Source of the DNA: CAYQPF01 sp964419225
GTDB lineage: Bacteria > Cloacimonadota > Cloacimonadia > Cloacimonadales > CAYQPF01
Assembly (NCBI GenBank): GCA_964419225.1
Contig: CAYQPF010000075.1
Coordinates: 1-24,028, forward strand
Direction: 5' to 3'
DNA length: 24,028 nt
A model generated the notes under the pieces. It made no database searches. It was given only the letters and a program-made list of their open reading frames with translations, and was not told where the DNA came from. A program made the translations under genes and the position numbers. Each line of letters begins with the position of its first letter. Within the stretch, counting starts at the first letter, position 1. This document shows, one piece after another, positions 1 through 7,026 of this stretch.

Positions 1-2
1 CT

Positions 3-287
3 GTAAAATGGAATCAGATCAGCAAAGCCAAAGTAATCGTCGAAGCAGATATGCCAGGCTTCATGATAGATGCTTCGCAAGGAACACATTTTTTTCACAA
101 TCTCATAGCTATGAATGTAGGCTACCTAACTGTCAGTTGTAATTCAGAAAACGATCAAATGAATTGGGACTGGCTTAAATCACAGGAAGTAGTCCGTAAA
201 ATGAAATATTTTGTCCATGTTCGAACAGCCAAACCACTGCAAGTAGTCATGGATGGTAAAAAGGGAATAGCACATATAGAAAAATGA
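3..287 (+). CDS. PEP/pyruvate-binding (PPDK/PEP synthase-like) protein, C-terminal fragment
   Basis: The open frame enters from the left edge, so only about 94 C-terminal residues are visible and the start lies outside the window. The visible part contains the stretch S-Q-G-T-H-F-F-H-N-L followed by V-G-Y-L-T-V, and ends with a segment about keeping a lysine-rich K-P-L-x-V-x-x-D-G-K-K-G tail. From memory this is how the large (about 1000 aa) Bacteroidetes-type proteins with a PPDK N-terminal PEP/pyruvate-binding domain end; they are annotated as pyruvate phosphate dikinase or phosphoenolpyruvate synthase-like. The ATP-grasp and phosphohistidine domains would lie upstream and cannot be checked. 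The family assignment is fairly secure, but the reaction is not established from this fragment. Confidence 0.72.
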   Translation, partial: VKWNQISKAKVIVEADMPGFMIDASQGTHFFHNLIAMNVGYLTVSCNSENDQMNWDWLKSQEVVRKMKYFVHVRTAKPLQVVMDGKKGIAHIEK

Positions 288-317
288 TTAACTAATTCAT
301 TTTACCTTAAATAGTCA

Positions 318-351
318 GACTTGTCAGACAAGTCAAAAAACTTATTTTTTG
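318..351 (+). terminator. Possible terminator: perfect 8-bp dyad followed by an A/T hairpin
   Basis: GACTTGTC at 318-325 and GACAAGTC at 327-334 form a perfect inverted repeat around a single A. It is followed at once by CAAAAAA-CTTA-TTTTTTG (334-351), which can also fold. It lies 30 nt after the stop codon of the preceding gene, so termination is the simplest reading. The T-run is separated from the GC-containing stem, so the dyad could instead be an operator for the downstream small gene. Confidence 0.42.
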
Positions 352-458
352 TTCAAACTTTTCTGTAATATTCGTGTTTAATTAAAGTAGCCCATCTTGT
401 ATGACGATAACCAACAAAGAGCATAAATCTCCGGTAGCGGGATTACAAAGGAGGAATT

Positions 459-707
459 ATGGATATTGCAAGTGCATCAGCATCAATTGGTGGTCTCGCT
501 AAATCTCTGCAAGCTACAAAAATGGGCGGTGAAGTTATTGATAAGACATTGAGCAAGCTGGAAGGATCTGGAAGCATGAGTTCAGGCGGAAGTGATTCTT
601 TCGTAAAAGATGTTCTATCTGCTGCTTATAGTGATCAATCAGAAACTGTACAGAAGAACATAGCCGAAATTACAGGAACTGGCCAAAACATAGATACTTT
701 GGCTTAG
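459..707 (+). CDS. Small 82-aa protein of unknown role, weakly YjfB-like
   Basis: The start is secure: a full AAAGGAGG Shine-Dalgarno sits 5 nt before the ATG. The product is Ser/Gly/Ala-rich, has no signal peptide or membrane segment, and begins M-D-I-A-S. It ends G-T-G-Q-N-I-D-T-L-A. The M-D-I-A start and the G-x-N-I-D-like end recall the small YjfB 'putative motility protein' family, but the middle is not convincing and I do not assign it. The same tail closes the neighbouring convergent LolA-like protein (807-1580). The gene stands alone, has its own terminator, and is flanked by complementary sequences at 431-440 and 721-730 that could pair across the mRNA. Confidence 0.8.
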   Translation: MDIASASASIGGLAKSLQATKMGGEVIDKTLSKLEGSGSMSSGGSDSFVKDVLSAAYSDQSETVQKNIAEITGTGQNIDTLA

Positions 708-739
708 TTGTTACATTTCTCCGCTGCCGGAATTTCTTG

Positions 740-773
740 AACCTTTCCTCAACCTCCGGGGAAAGGTTTTTTT
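740..773 (+). terminator. Intrinsic terminator of the 82-aa gene
   Basis: AACCTTTCC (740-748) pairs perfectly with GGAAAGGTT (760-768), giving a 9-bp stem with an 11-nt loop, and the T-run continues to 773. It lies 33 nt after the stop codon. The opposite strand has no T-run, so it serves only the plus strand. Confidence 0.88.
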
Positions 774-806
774 ACTAACCATTCACCACTAACATTCATT
801 ATTGTC

Positions 807-1580
807 CTATACAAATGTATCAATGTTAGTACCAACGCCGTTGGCTGAGGCTGCAATTGCTTTAGCGGGATCGGTGGTCGGGATTTTAAACTTGTCATCA
901 CTTATATACGAATCTCTTTCAATTTTGGTGAATTTGAGGGTTTGCTTTGTTCCTGTTGCGGGATTTTCGGTTTCAATTTTGAAAGCTTTTTTTACACCAT
1001 TAACGTCCTTGTAATTAGAATAATCGTTAATAGTTATTTGTCCGTCTTTAATTTTTTTCTCACGTGCTAACATAAAAGTTTTGGCATCATAGTATTGGTA
1101 GTCAATTTCATCGGTTAATCTATTGGAAATTTTGACTTCGTAGCATCTTTGTCCGTCTATAGTTACATTTTTTTTAGTTTCAACCTTAAAATCCTTAATT
1201 GTCGGATCGGTATATTCATATTCTTCCATTTTTCTGCGGAGTTTCTTATCATTATCATCTGCAACAGGATAAGCATTCAAACGTTTATTTTGGTAGGCCC
1301 AAAGGATAGACCCATTATCACCGATTTTATAGACTACATCTTCAAAGGAACTAATAGTTTTTAATGATTTAAGAGGTGTTTTATTCCATTCTTCATAAGT
1401 AAAGCTTTTATCACCGGAATCTATTGTGCCAAGTTTATAAGTGGTTTTTTCATTCTTGACCAGGTCTTTACCACCAAGTGCCTCAAAATGGGCATTGAAT
1501 ATAGCATATGGGTCTAATTTGCCGACACTTGATTCGACTTGAAAAGACTGACTTCCGACAACTGCTACTATACCTGGCAT
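807..1580 (-). CDS. LolA-fold outer-membrane lipoprotein-sorting-like protein without signal peptide
   Basis: 257 aa. The pattern of beta-rich segments resembles the 'outer membrane lipoprotein-sorting protein' (LolA/LolB-fold) families: an N-terminal helix with H-F-E-A-L-G-G, then a Y-E-E-W-N-K-T-type strand, 'Y-E-V-K-I' and 'Y-Y-D-A-K-T-F-M-L', then repeated strands with D-G-Q/Y-K-D-V-N-G-V turns. Such proteins bind lipid-like ligands in the periplasm and normally carry a signal peptide. This one starts M-P-G-I-V-A-V-V-G, which is too short and lacks a cleavage-type signal. The start is supported by an AGGGAGG ribosome site. The C-terminus ends G-V-G-T-N-I-D-T-F-V, nearly the same tail as the convergent 82-aa protein. 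The fold is inferred from pattern; the ligand and location are unknown. Confidence 0.7.
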   Translation of the reverse strand: MPGIVAVVGSQSFQVESSVGKLDPYAIFNAHFEALGGKDLVKNEKTTYKLGTIDSGDKSFTYEEWNKTPLKSLKTISSFEDVVYKIGDNGSILWAYQNKRLNAYPVADDNDKKLRRKMEEYEYTDPTIKDFKVETKKNVTIDGQRCYEVKISNRLTDEIDYQYYDAKTFMLAREKKIKDGQITINDYSNYKDVNGVKKAFKIETENPATGTKQTLKFTKIERDSYISDDKFKIPTTDPAKAIAASANGVGTNIDTFV

Positions 1581-1642
1581 TTTATCCCTCCCTGGATATT
1601 GTATATATCGGCAGAAAGCTGGAAATCATGAGCAAAAAATCT

Positions 1643-1670
1643 AAAAAAAGGCAGGCATTGATAGCCTGCC
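1643..1670 (-). terminator. Intrinsic terminator of the ABC exporter operon
   Basis: On the minus strand GGCAGGC (1670-1664), a 7-nt loop and GCCTGCC (1656-1650) form a perfect 7-bp GC-rich stem followed by seven T. It sits 8 nt beyond the stop codon of the second ABC gene. Confidence 0.9.
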
Positions 1671-1678
1671 AGATATTA

Positions 1679-3484
1679 TTATGCGTGCAATATTTCCAAT
1701 TCCTTTTCTTCCAGGAATTGGTTTGTATATAATTGATAGTAAACACCGGCATGGCGGATCAAATCCTGATGTGTACCTTCCTCGATGACCTTGCCTTTAC
1801 TCATGACCAGAATCCTGTCTGCAGACCTGATTGTCGATAATCTGTGAGCGATGATAAAACAGGTACGTCCTTCCATAACTTTATGAATTGCTTCCTGAAT
1901 CAATTGCTCAGTCTCTGTATCCACAGATGAGGTTGCTTCATCCAGAATGAATATTCCTGGATTAGCGATCACTGCTCTGGCAAAAGAGATTAACTGCTTC
2001 TGTCCGGTTGATAAAAGATTTCCACCTTCTCCAACTTCATTGTCATATCCTTTTTCCAGTTTACTGATAAAATTATCTGCGTTTACCATCTTAGCAGCTT
2101 CCACAATTTCTTCATCTGTGGCCTCAAGCCTTCCGTAGCGGATGTTATCCTTAACAGTCCCACTGAAAAGGAAAGGAGTCTGTAAAACGTAGCCCAGTTT
2201 AGACTGTAGCCAGTTCAAAGGCAGTTTGCGATAATCAATATCATCAATCAGAATTTCACCGGTAACAGGCTGATAAAATCTGCAAACGAGATTTACCAGG
2301 GTACTTTTTCCTGAACCTGTTTCGCCTACAATTGCCACTTTCTCTCCGGCTTTAATTTTGAGGTTGAAGTCTTCCAATACTTTTTCGCCATCCACATATT
2401 GAAAGTTAACCTCTTTGAATTCAATGTTACCCTCAAAACTCTCCGGAGGGTTTTCCATTACTAAAGATTTGTCATCAATAATATCCGGTTGTTTTTCAAT
2501 CATAGAAAACAATCTTTCAGCCGATGCCTGGGCATTCTGTAATTCTGCAAAGACACGAGCAACTTCCCGAATGGGCTCAAAGAACTGAATAGCATAGGCT
2601 ATAAAAGCGACCAAAGTACCGTAAGTGATCACCTGAGTAGTTACAGAATATCCGCCTATCCATAGTACTAATCCCGTTCCAAAGGTAGAGATGATCAAAA
2701 CCAGGGGAAGGTAGATCGAAGACTGTACAGCAGCAGATACTGAGGTCTTATACATATTCTTGGTTAAAATTCCAAATTCTGCCAGATTTGCTTCTTCTCT
2801 GACCAAGGTCTTGGTAGTCTTAGCTCCCATGATTCCTTCATTAAAAGCTCCGGTAATCTTGGAATTATTTTTACGTACTCCGCGGTAACTGGCCAAGATC
2901 TTCTTCTGGAACTTGATGGAAACAATAGCCAGTAAGGGTACAATACACAAAACTAAAAGTGCCAGTTTCCAGTTCAGAATCAACATAATGACAGTTACAA
3001 AGATCATCATGGCTATACCCCAGACAATGTCAACCAAACCCCAGGCGATGGTTTCGCCCATTCTCTCACTGTCAGAAGTCATTCTGGCCATCAGCCAGCC
3101 TACAGGTGTTTTGTCATAGTAGGAGAAAGACAGATCCTGCAAGTGTTTGAACCCGTGTTTCCGGATATCATAAACCACATGAGTTTCTACTTTCCCTGCT
3201 ATTGCTATCAAAAACCAGACATTAATTACCTGGATCACAATGATTAAAGCATACAATAGAATGTATCCGACTAATCCATCCATATTCTTGGGGATGATAA
3301 AATCATCTATTATTTTTTTAGTTAGCAGAGGAAAAACAGCATCAACCCCGGCTACACAAGTCATCACAAAAGCCAGAAAGAATACCAGCTTATAGTATGG
3401 CTTAACGTATTTGAAGATTTTCTTCCACAATTGGAAATCCAAATTCTTCTTATATTCTTCTTCTTTAAAGACAGTATTTTCCAT
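1679..3484 (-). CDS. ABC exporter half-transporter, catalytic-Walker-B subunit (TM288-like)
   Basis: 601 aa. An N-terminal exporter membrane domain (about residues 30-320, six predicted spans) is followed by a nucleotide-binding domain. Visible motifs: Walker A G-E-T-G-S-G-K-S-T (387-395), Q-loop Q435, signature L-S-T-G-Q (491-495, non-canonical third residue), Walker B I-L-D-E with catalytic Glu516, and switch His547. The gene follows its partner by 46 nt and has its own AAGGAG ribosome site before ATG. In heterodimeric exporters of the TM287/288 and BmrCD type one ATP site is competent and one degenerate. Here the competent site would pair this Walker A/B with the partner's canonical LSGGQ. 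A drug or lipid export role is inferred; the substrate is unknown. A terminator follows directly. Confidence 0.93.
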   Translation of the reverse strand: MENTVFKEEEYKKNLDFQLWKKIFKYVKPYYKLVFFLAFVMTCVAGVDAVFPLLTKKIIDDFIIPKNMDGLVGYILLYALIIVIQVINVWFLIAIAGKVETHVVYDIRKHGFKHLQDLSFSYYDKTPVGWLMARMTSDSERMGETIAWGLVDIVWGIAMMIFVTVIMLILNWKLALLVLCIVPLLAIVSIKFQKKILASYRGVRKNNSKITGAFNEGIMGAKTTKTLVREEANLAEFGILTKNMYKTSVSAAVQSSIYLPLVLIISTFGTGLVLWIGGYSVTTQVITYGTLVAFIAYAIQFFEPIREVARVFAELQNAQASAERLFSMIEKQPDIIDDKSLVMENPPESFEGNIEFKEVNFQYVDGEKVLEDFNLKIKAGEKVAIVGETGSGKSTLVNLVCRFYQPVTGEILIDDIDYRKLPLNWLQSKLGYVLQTPFLFSGTVKDNIRYGRLEATDEEIVEAAKMVNADNFISKLEKGYDNEVGEGGNLLSTGQKQLISFARAVIANPGIFILDEATSSVDTETEQLIQEAIHKVMEGRTCFIIAHRLSTIRSADRILVMSKGKVIEEGTHQDLIRHAGVYYQLYTNQFLEEKELEILHA

Positions 3485-3530
3485 TATTTACTCCTTAGAT
3501 ATCCGGCTGACATGGGAGTCAGCCTTGCGA

Positions 3531-5393
3531 TTATCCGATTAGTGTCTCTTGCAAAACAGTTTCTTCGGTGTTTTGCAGAGTAAAATCTTTTTCTGTTAAT
3601 TCCTTTTCCAGATCCAGCTGCAGGTCATTCTGGATATTCCAGAATCTCTGGTATAAACCATCCTGTTGCAAAAGTTCTGTATGAGTTCCTTTTTGAGTTA
3701 TTACTCCATGTTCGAGTACCACTATCTGATCTGCCTGAGCCAGAGTAGTGATTCTGTGCGAGATAATGATAGTGGTAGCAAATCCTTTTCTAGCTTTCAG
3801 TGCTTCCTGTATCTTCTTATCTGTTTCATTATCCACAGCACTTAAACTGTCATCAAAGATAAGGATCGAAGGATTCTTGATGATTGCTCTGGCCATAGCC
3901 ACTCTTTGCTTTTGTCCGCCGGAAAGAGTTACACCCTTTTCACCAACAGCAGTTTCATATCCTTGTTCAAAAGCTTCGATCACATCATGCACACAGGCAA
4001 CCTTAGAAGCCTGATATACATCTTCGTCCAATGCTTCTGAGTTCCCCAGCTTGATATTGTCCTTCAAAGTTTTGGAGAACAAAAAAGGTTCTTGCAGCAC
4101 TATGCCAACCTGAGCTCTCAACCACTTGCGATTCAATGTATTCAATTCATAATCATCGATGGTAATGGATCCATTCTCATAATCATATAATCGGGGTATT
4201 AAATTAACCAAAGTCGATTTGCCTGAACCTGTAGTTCCCAGAATTGCTACAATCTGACCTGGTTTGATTTCCAAATCAATACCTTTCAGAATTTCCTTTC
4301 CTTCCTGATAAGCAAAATTCAGGTCTTTAAAGACTATTTTACCTTTCAGTTGTTCTGATGGTTCTAATCCTTCTACAACTTCTCTCGGAGCATCAAGAAT
4401 TTCTCTGATTCTGGTCAAGGATACAAGGGTCTTTCCTAAATCAGTTAAAACTCTTCCCATTTGACGTACAGGCCACAATAATCTGCCTTCGTAGGCAGAA
4501 AAGGCAACCACTGTACCTAAAGAAATATATCCCTGGATTGACCAGATACTGCCAATCACTAATACCATGGCTATCTGAATCAAACACAGCAAGTCTGAAG
4601 TTGACCAGTATAAAGCCAATATTTTGATCAGTTTATACACTTTATCCCTATAATCTGCATTCTTGCCTTTGAACTTGTCTATTTCATAATCCTGTCTGGC
4701 AAAGGCCTTCACTATTCTGATCCCGGTTAAATTTTCCTGGATCATAGTTGATAAGGCTCCGTCTGCTTCATCAGCCAATTTAAAGGCTGACTTGACTTTG
4801 AGGAAGAAAATCACGGCAAAAGCAAAGATGAATGGGATTGCACTCATGGCCACGAAGGTAAGTTTCACATTCATGGACAACATGATCGGGATTACACTGC
4901 CAATCATGATCACAGCTCTGCCAATTTCTATAAGTTGTACAGACAAAAATCTCCTGATCGTATCTGTATCCGAGGTACATCTTTGAATTAAATCCCCTGT
5001 CTCTGCAGTTGCATGAAACTTGTAGGGGAGATGCTGTAAATGATCATATAACTTTTCTCTTAGGGTTAGGGCCATAGACTCAGAAGCCACAGCAGTCCAT
5101 TTACCCTTGAGAAATGTAAAGATACTCTCAATAATAATCAAAACCAATAGAATCAAAGCAAATACCCAAAGCCTTTCTTTGAGAAAGATCTCTCCTCCCA
5201 AATACTGACTGACAGTGTACAATATTGTATCCGGCTGGATGGGTTTGCCTCCAATAATGTTGTCTATAGCTACTTTTATCACCAGGGGTGAAATAAAAGA
5301 AACGATTGTTGTCAGACATACACAGAGAAATGCTCCAATATATAATGTTCTATTACCTTTTATAAGTTCCCAAAGTAAGATCAACTTTTTCAT
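3531..5393 (-). CDS. ABC exporter half-transporter, degenerate-site subunit (TM287-like)
   Basis: 620 aa from the ATG at 5393. A TTG four codons upstream keeps the frame, but GGAG sits about 7 nt before this ATG, so the ATG is preferred. An exporter membrane domain (about 15-310) precedes the nucleotide-binding domain: Walker A G-T-T-G-S-G-K-S-T (386-394), Q434, canonical L-S-G-G-Q (490-494), and Walker B F-D-D in which Asp515 replaces the catalytic Glu. His546 is retained. The Glu-to-Asp change marks the degenerate ATP site of a heterodimeric exporter. The stop codon of the 42-codon ORF lies only 2 nt upstream, which suggests translational coupling. Expression probably depends on passing the leader terminator at 5580-5619. 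Confidence 0.93.
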   Translation of the reverse strand: MKKLILLWELIKGNRTLYIGAFLCVCLTTIVSFISPLVIKVAIDNIIGGKPIQPDTILYTVSQYLGGEIFLKERLWVFALILLVLIIIESIFTFLKGKWTAVASESMALTLREKLYDHLQHLPYKFHATAETGDLIQRCTSDTDTIRRFLSVQLIEIGRAVIMIGSVIPIMLSMNVKLTFVAMSAIPFIFAFAVIFFLKVKSAFKLADEADGALSTMIQENLTGIRIVKAFARQDYEIDKFKGKNADYRDKVYKLIKILALYWSTSDLLCLIQIAMVLVIGSIWSIQGYISLGTVVAFSAYEGRLLWPVRQMGRVLTDLGKTLVSLTRIREILDAPREVVEGLEPSEQLKGKIVFKDLNFAYQEGKEILKGIDLEIKPGQIVAILGTTGSGKSTLVNLIPRLYDYENGSITIDDYELNTLNRKWLRAQVGIVLQEPFLFSKTLKDNIKLGNSEALDEDVYQASKVACVHDVIEAFEQGYETAVGEKGVTLSGGQKQRVAMARAIIKNPSILIFDDSLSAVDNETDKKIQEALKARKGFATTIIISHRITTLAQADQIVVLEHGVITQKGTHTELLQQDGLYQRFWNIQNDLQLDLEKELTEKDFTLQNTEETVLQETLIG

Positions 5394-5395
5394 AA

Positions 5396-5524
5396 TTATC
5401 TCCAATTTTCCTTGTTATCCGTTTGCCATTGTACCTTGTTTTCTCTTTTTGTCCGAAAGGAAAACAAAACTGAGACTATTTTCAAATTTCTGACTAATAA
5501 TCTAAACAATTTCTTTCTGTCCAT
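5396..5524 (-). CDS. Small basic 42-aa ORF coupled to the ABC exporter
   Basis: The ATG at 5524 is preceded by TGGAGGAG at good spacing, one of the strongest ribosome sites in the window. The ORF stops 2 nt before the ABC start codon. The product is strongly basic (M-D-R-K-K-L-F-R-L-L-V-R-N at the N-terminus, then a short hydrophobic stretch I-V-S-V-L-F-S-F), so a small amphipathic or membrane-associated peptide is possible. The frame stays open upstream to an ATG at 5605, but that codon lies in the terminator loop with no good ribosome site, so I do not use it. It may be a real small subunit or only a device that loads ribosomes for the ABC gene. I recognise no family. Confidence 0.55.
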   Translation of the reverse strand: MDRKKLFRLLVRNLKIVSVLFSFRTKRENKVQWQTDNKENWR

Positions 5525-5579
5525 TTTCTCCTCCATTTTGTTTTTCCGATTTCCAGTCCCTGGCTGATTTCTGCACAAT

Positions 5580-5619
5580 AAAAAAAGCCACGAACTGATT
5601 TGCATCTGCCCGTGGCTTT
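5580..5619 (-). terminator. Intrinsic terminator in the ABC exporter leader (attenuator)
   Basis: On the minus strand AAAGCCACG (5619-5611) pairs with CGTGGCTTT (5592-5584), a perfect 9-bp stem with an 18-nt loop. The T-run extends from 5586 to 5580. It lies after the leader ORF and before the 42-codon ORF and the two ABC genes, so it would stop transcription before the transporter unless bypassed. Part of its 5' arm can pair instead with the leader ORF (see 5609-5662). Confidence 0.85.
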
Positions 5620-5662
5620 AAGTTTATGTAAGTATGTTTTACATACTATTACCTACCACGGG
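5609..5662 (-). promoter_or_regulatory. Predicted antiterminator pairing of the ABC leader
   Basis: CCCGTGG within leader codons 23-25 (5662-5656) is the exact complement of CCACGGG (5615-5609), which includes most of the terminator's 5' arm. A flanking U-G pair can extend this to 8 bp. Between the two strands a separate perfect hairpin AGTATGT-AAA-ACATACT (5647-5631) spans the leader stop codon and would bring them together. Pairing here excludes the terminator stem. The pairing is visible; that it regulates the exporter is inference. Confidence 0.6.
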
Positions 5663-5728
5663 GCGTGCTTTTCCAAGGATAGTAAATCTGACGCTTACTA
5701 AGAATTTTAAACCAGTGTAATTGATCAT
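5639..5728 (-). CDS. Leader peptide ORF (29 aa) upstream of the ABC exporter
   Basis: The ATG at 5728 has AGGAG 6-7 nt upstream, and a strong promoter lies just before it, giving a 5' leader of only about 20 nt. The peptide begins M-I-N-Y-T-G-L-K-F-L and ends K-A-R-P-V-V-G-N-S-M. There is no run of a single amino acid as in biosynthetic attenuators, which fits sensing of ribosome slowing (for example by an antibiotic) better than sensing of an amino acid. Codons 23-25 encode the antiterminator strand, and the stop codon sits in a hairpin 20 nt before the terminator. It is best read as a regulatory leader, comparable in logic to bmrB of the B. subtilis bmrCD exporter. No sequence similarity to BmrB is claimed. 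Confidence 0.68.
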   Translation of the reverse strand: MINYTGLKFLVSVRFTILGKARPVVGNSM

Positions 5729-5757
5729 ATTCTTCTCCTTTTCTTTATTTGATTCCC

Positions 5758-5785
5758 AATATAATGATATTAGTAAATGTGTCAA
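5758..5785 (-). promoter_or_regulatory. Sigma-70-type promoter of the ABC exporter leader
   Basis: On the minus strand a perfect TTGACA (5785-5780), a 16-nt spacer and TATATT (5763-5758) precede the leader ORF. Transcription would start near 5751, about 20 nt before the leader ATG. Confidence 0.75.
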
Positions 5786-5810
5786 TAATAATTTTTATAC
5801 AAACACATAA

Positions 5811-5840
5811 TTATTTCACGATTTGAATAATATGAAATAA
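5811..5840. repeat. Inverted repeat between divergent genes, possible operator
   Basis: TTATTTCA (5811-5818) and TGAAATAA (5833-5840) are perfect 8-bp arms with a 14-nt spacer, about 25 bp upstream of the -35 box of the ABC leader promoter and 75 bp before the divergent barrel gene. The spacing fits a dimeric regulator site, but arms this AT-rich can arise by chance. The rest of the 5729-5914 gap holds the promoter above and nothing else I can support, apart from a TTGACA at 5854 without a good -10 box. Confidence 0.35.
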
Positions 5841-5914
5841 AGTCAAAACATAATTGACACAATCATCAATATTTTCAATCTTGAACTATAAGTTATATTT
5901 TCTCTGGAGTCTGT

Positions 5915-7026
5915 ATGAAGTTTTTCAGGTATTTGTTCTTGTGGTGCTTTTTATCAAGTCTTTCTTTTAATCTTTCAGCTGTTATATCATATTTGGATTG
6001 GTTTATAGGACTTAGTCCTTCTTCAACAATCGCGGGAATGGGTAGAGATACAGCAGTATCTGATATTTGGCATCAAAGTGCTTTCAGTGCTATATCAAAC
6101 CCGGCTTTATCCTGTTTTCAGAAAGGAGTTACACTTAGTTTTCAGAATAACAACTGGTTTGATGCAGCTTGGTTTGATTTACCCAAATCTCTTAATGCCA
6201 ACTATTTAAATATTGGTTATAAAGGAATTGGAATGAATTTTCCTCTTCCAAATAGTACTGGTAGATGGGGAACAACATATGATTACAACCAGGCAGATTG
6301 GGATTCTCCTTTCGACTGGCAAACTGCAGCAAACTACAATTTGTCACTTAAAGCGGTTTAGTTGCTAACGGCTGGTCAGATTATGTAGAGATTGGAGCAG
6401 GGATAACATATTCCAGAATAAAAGATAAATTAGTAGAACCTCAAGGTATGAAAGATAGTGTTAATGATTTTAAAGTTATCAGGGACGCATCAATAATTAA
6501 TTTGGGAAGTATTTGTAAAATTAATCTTTCTAATTGCTTAAAAATCGATAACATAAAGATGGAAATGAGTTTAGGATATTCCCAATTCAATATTGGTAAT
6601 AAGGTAATGCCATGTGCATCTCACAGTTATGACCCAATAATTAAGGATACTCGACAAGGTTTCGGGTTATTTGGAGAAATGCCTGCTACAAAGCTTCTGG
6701 GAATAAATACCCATTTAGGGAGCTATTTCAAAGATGTTCTAACCATGCAAAGTTTGTTCTCTGTTACTGATGATAATGATAATTATGGACATAATGTCAC
6801 TGCAGCCGGATTGGAGTTGGGTATGTTGGATACAATATTTCTAAGAACAGGTTACTATAATGGCATTTCAGATCGATTTACAGGTGGCACGACTGGCTTT
6901 GGAGTCAAAGGTCATTTCCAAGAATTTCTTTTTTTGGAGTATAATTATGGTCGTTATACAGGTGGTGAAATAAAGAATAACCGTAATAACTGGGACTTGA
7001 ATCTCACTTGGAAATACAAGCTTTAA
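5915..7026 (+). pseudogene. Frameshifted outer-membrane beta-barrel protein (PorV/UPF0164-like)
   Basis: The first part (5915-6361) has a signal peptide (about residues 1-23, ending in a Ser-Ala region) and then the hallmark of PorV/PorQ/UPF0164-type barrels: an A-G-M-G-R-D-T-A-V stretch followed by S-N-P-A-L. It stops at a TAG at 6359. The other part runs open from just after the stop to 7026 in the next frame. It continues sensibly (V-A-N-G-W-S-D-Y-V-E-I-G-A-G-I-T-Y-S) with alternating barrel strands and ends in an aromatic strand W-D-L-N-L-T-W-K-Y-K-L, as barrels do. One base missing at GCGGTTTAG (about 6355-6361) explains the break. This is either a recent inactivation or an assembly/sequencing error. 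The 3' end overlaps the convergent kinase gene by 4 nt. Confidence 0.78.

Noticed and set aside
788..830. Inverted repeat ACTAACATT/AATGTTAGT near the end of the LolA-like gene, considered as a terminator
   Set aside because: No T-run follows on either strand and one arm is coding sequence for the C-terminal T-N-I residues, so it is probably chance.
5396..5605. A 69-codon version of the small ORF before the exporter, starting at 5605
   Set aside because: Its start codon lies in the loop of the leader terminator with no good ribosome site; the internal ATG at 5524 has TGGAGGAG and is far more likely.
5639..5728. Leader ORF considered as an amino-acid biosynthesis attenuator
   Set aside because: No run of one codon type is present and the downstream genes are an exporter, not a biosynthetic operon.
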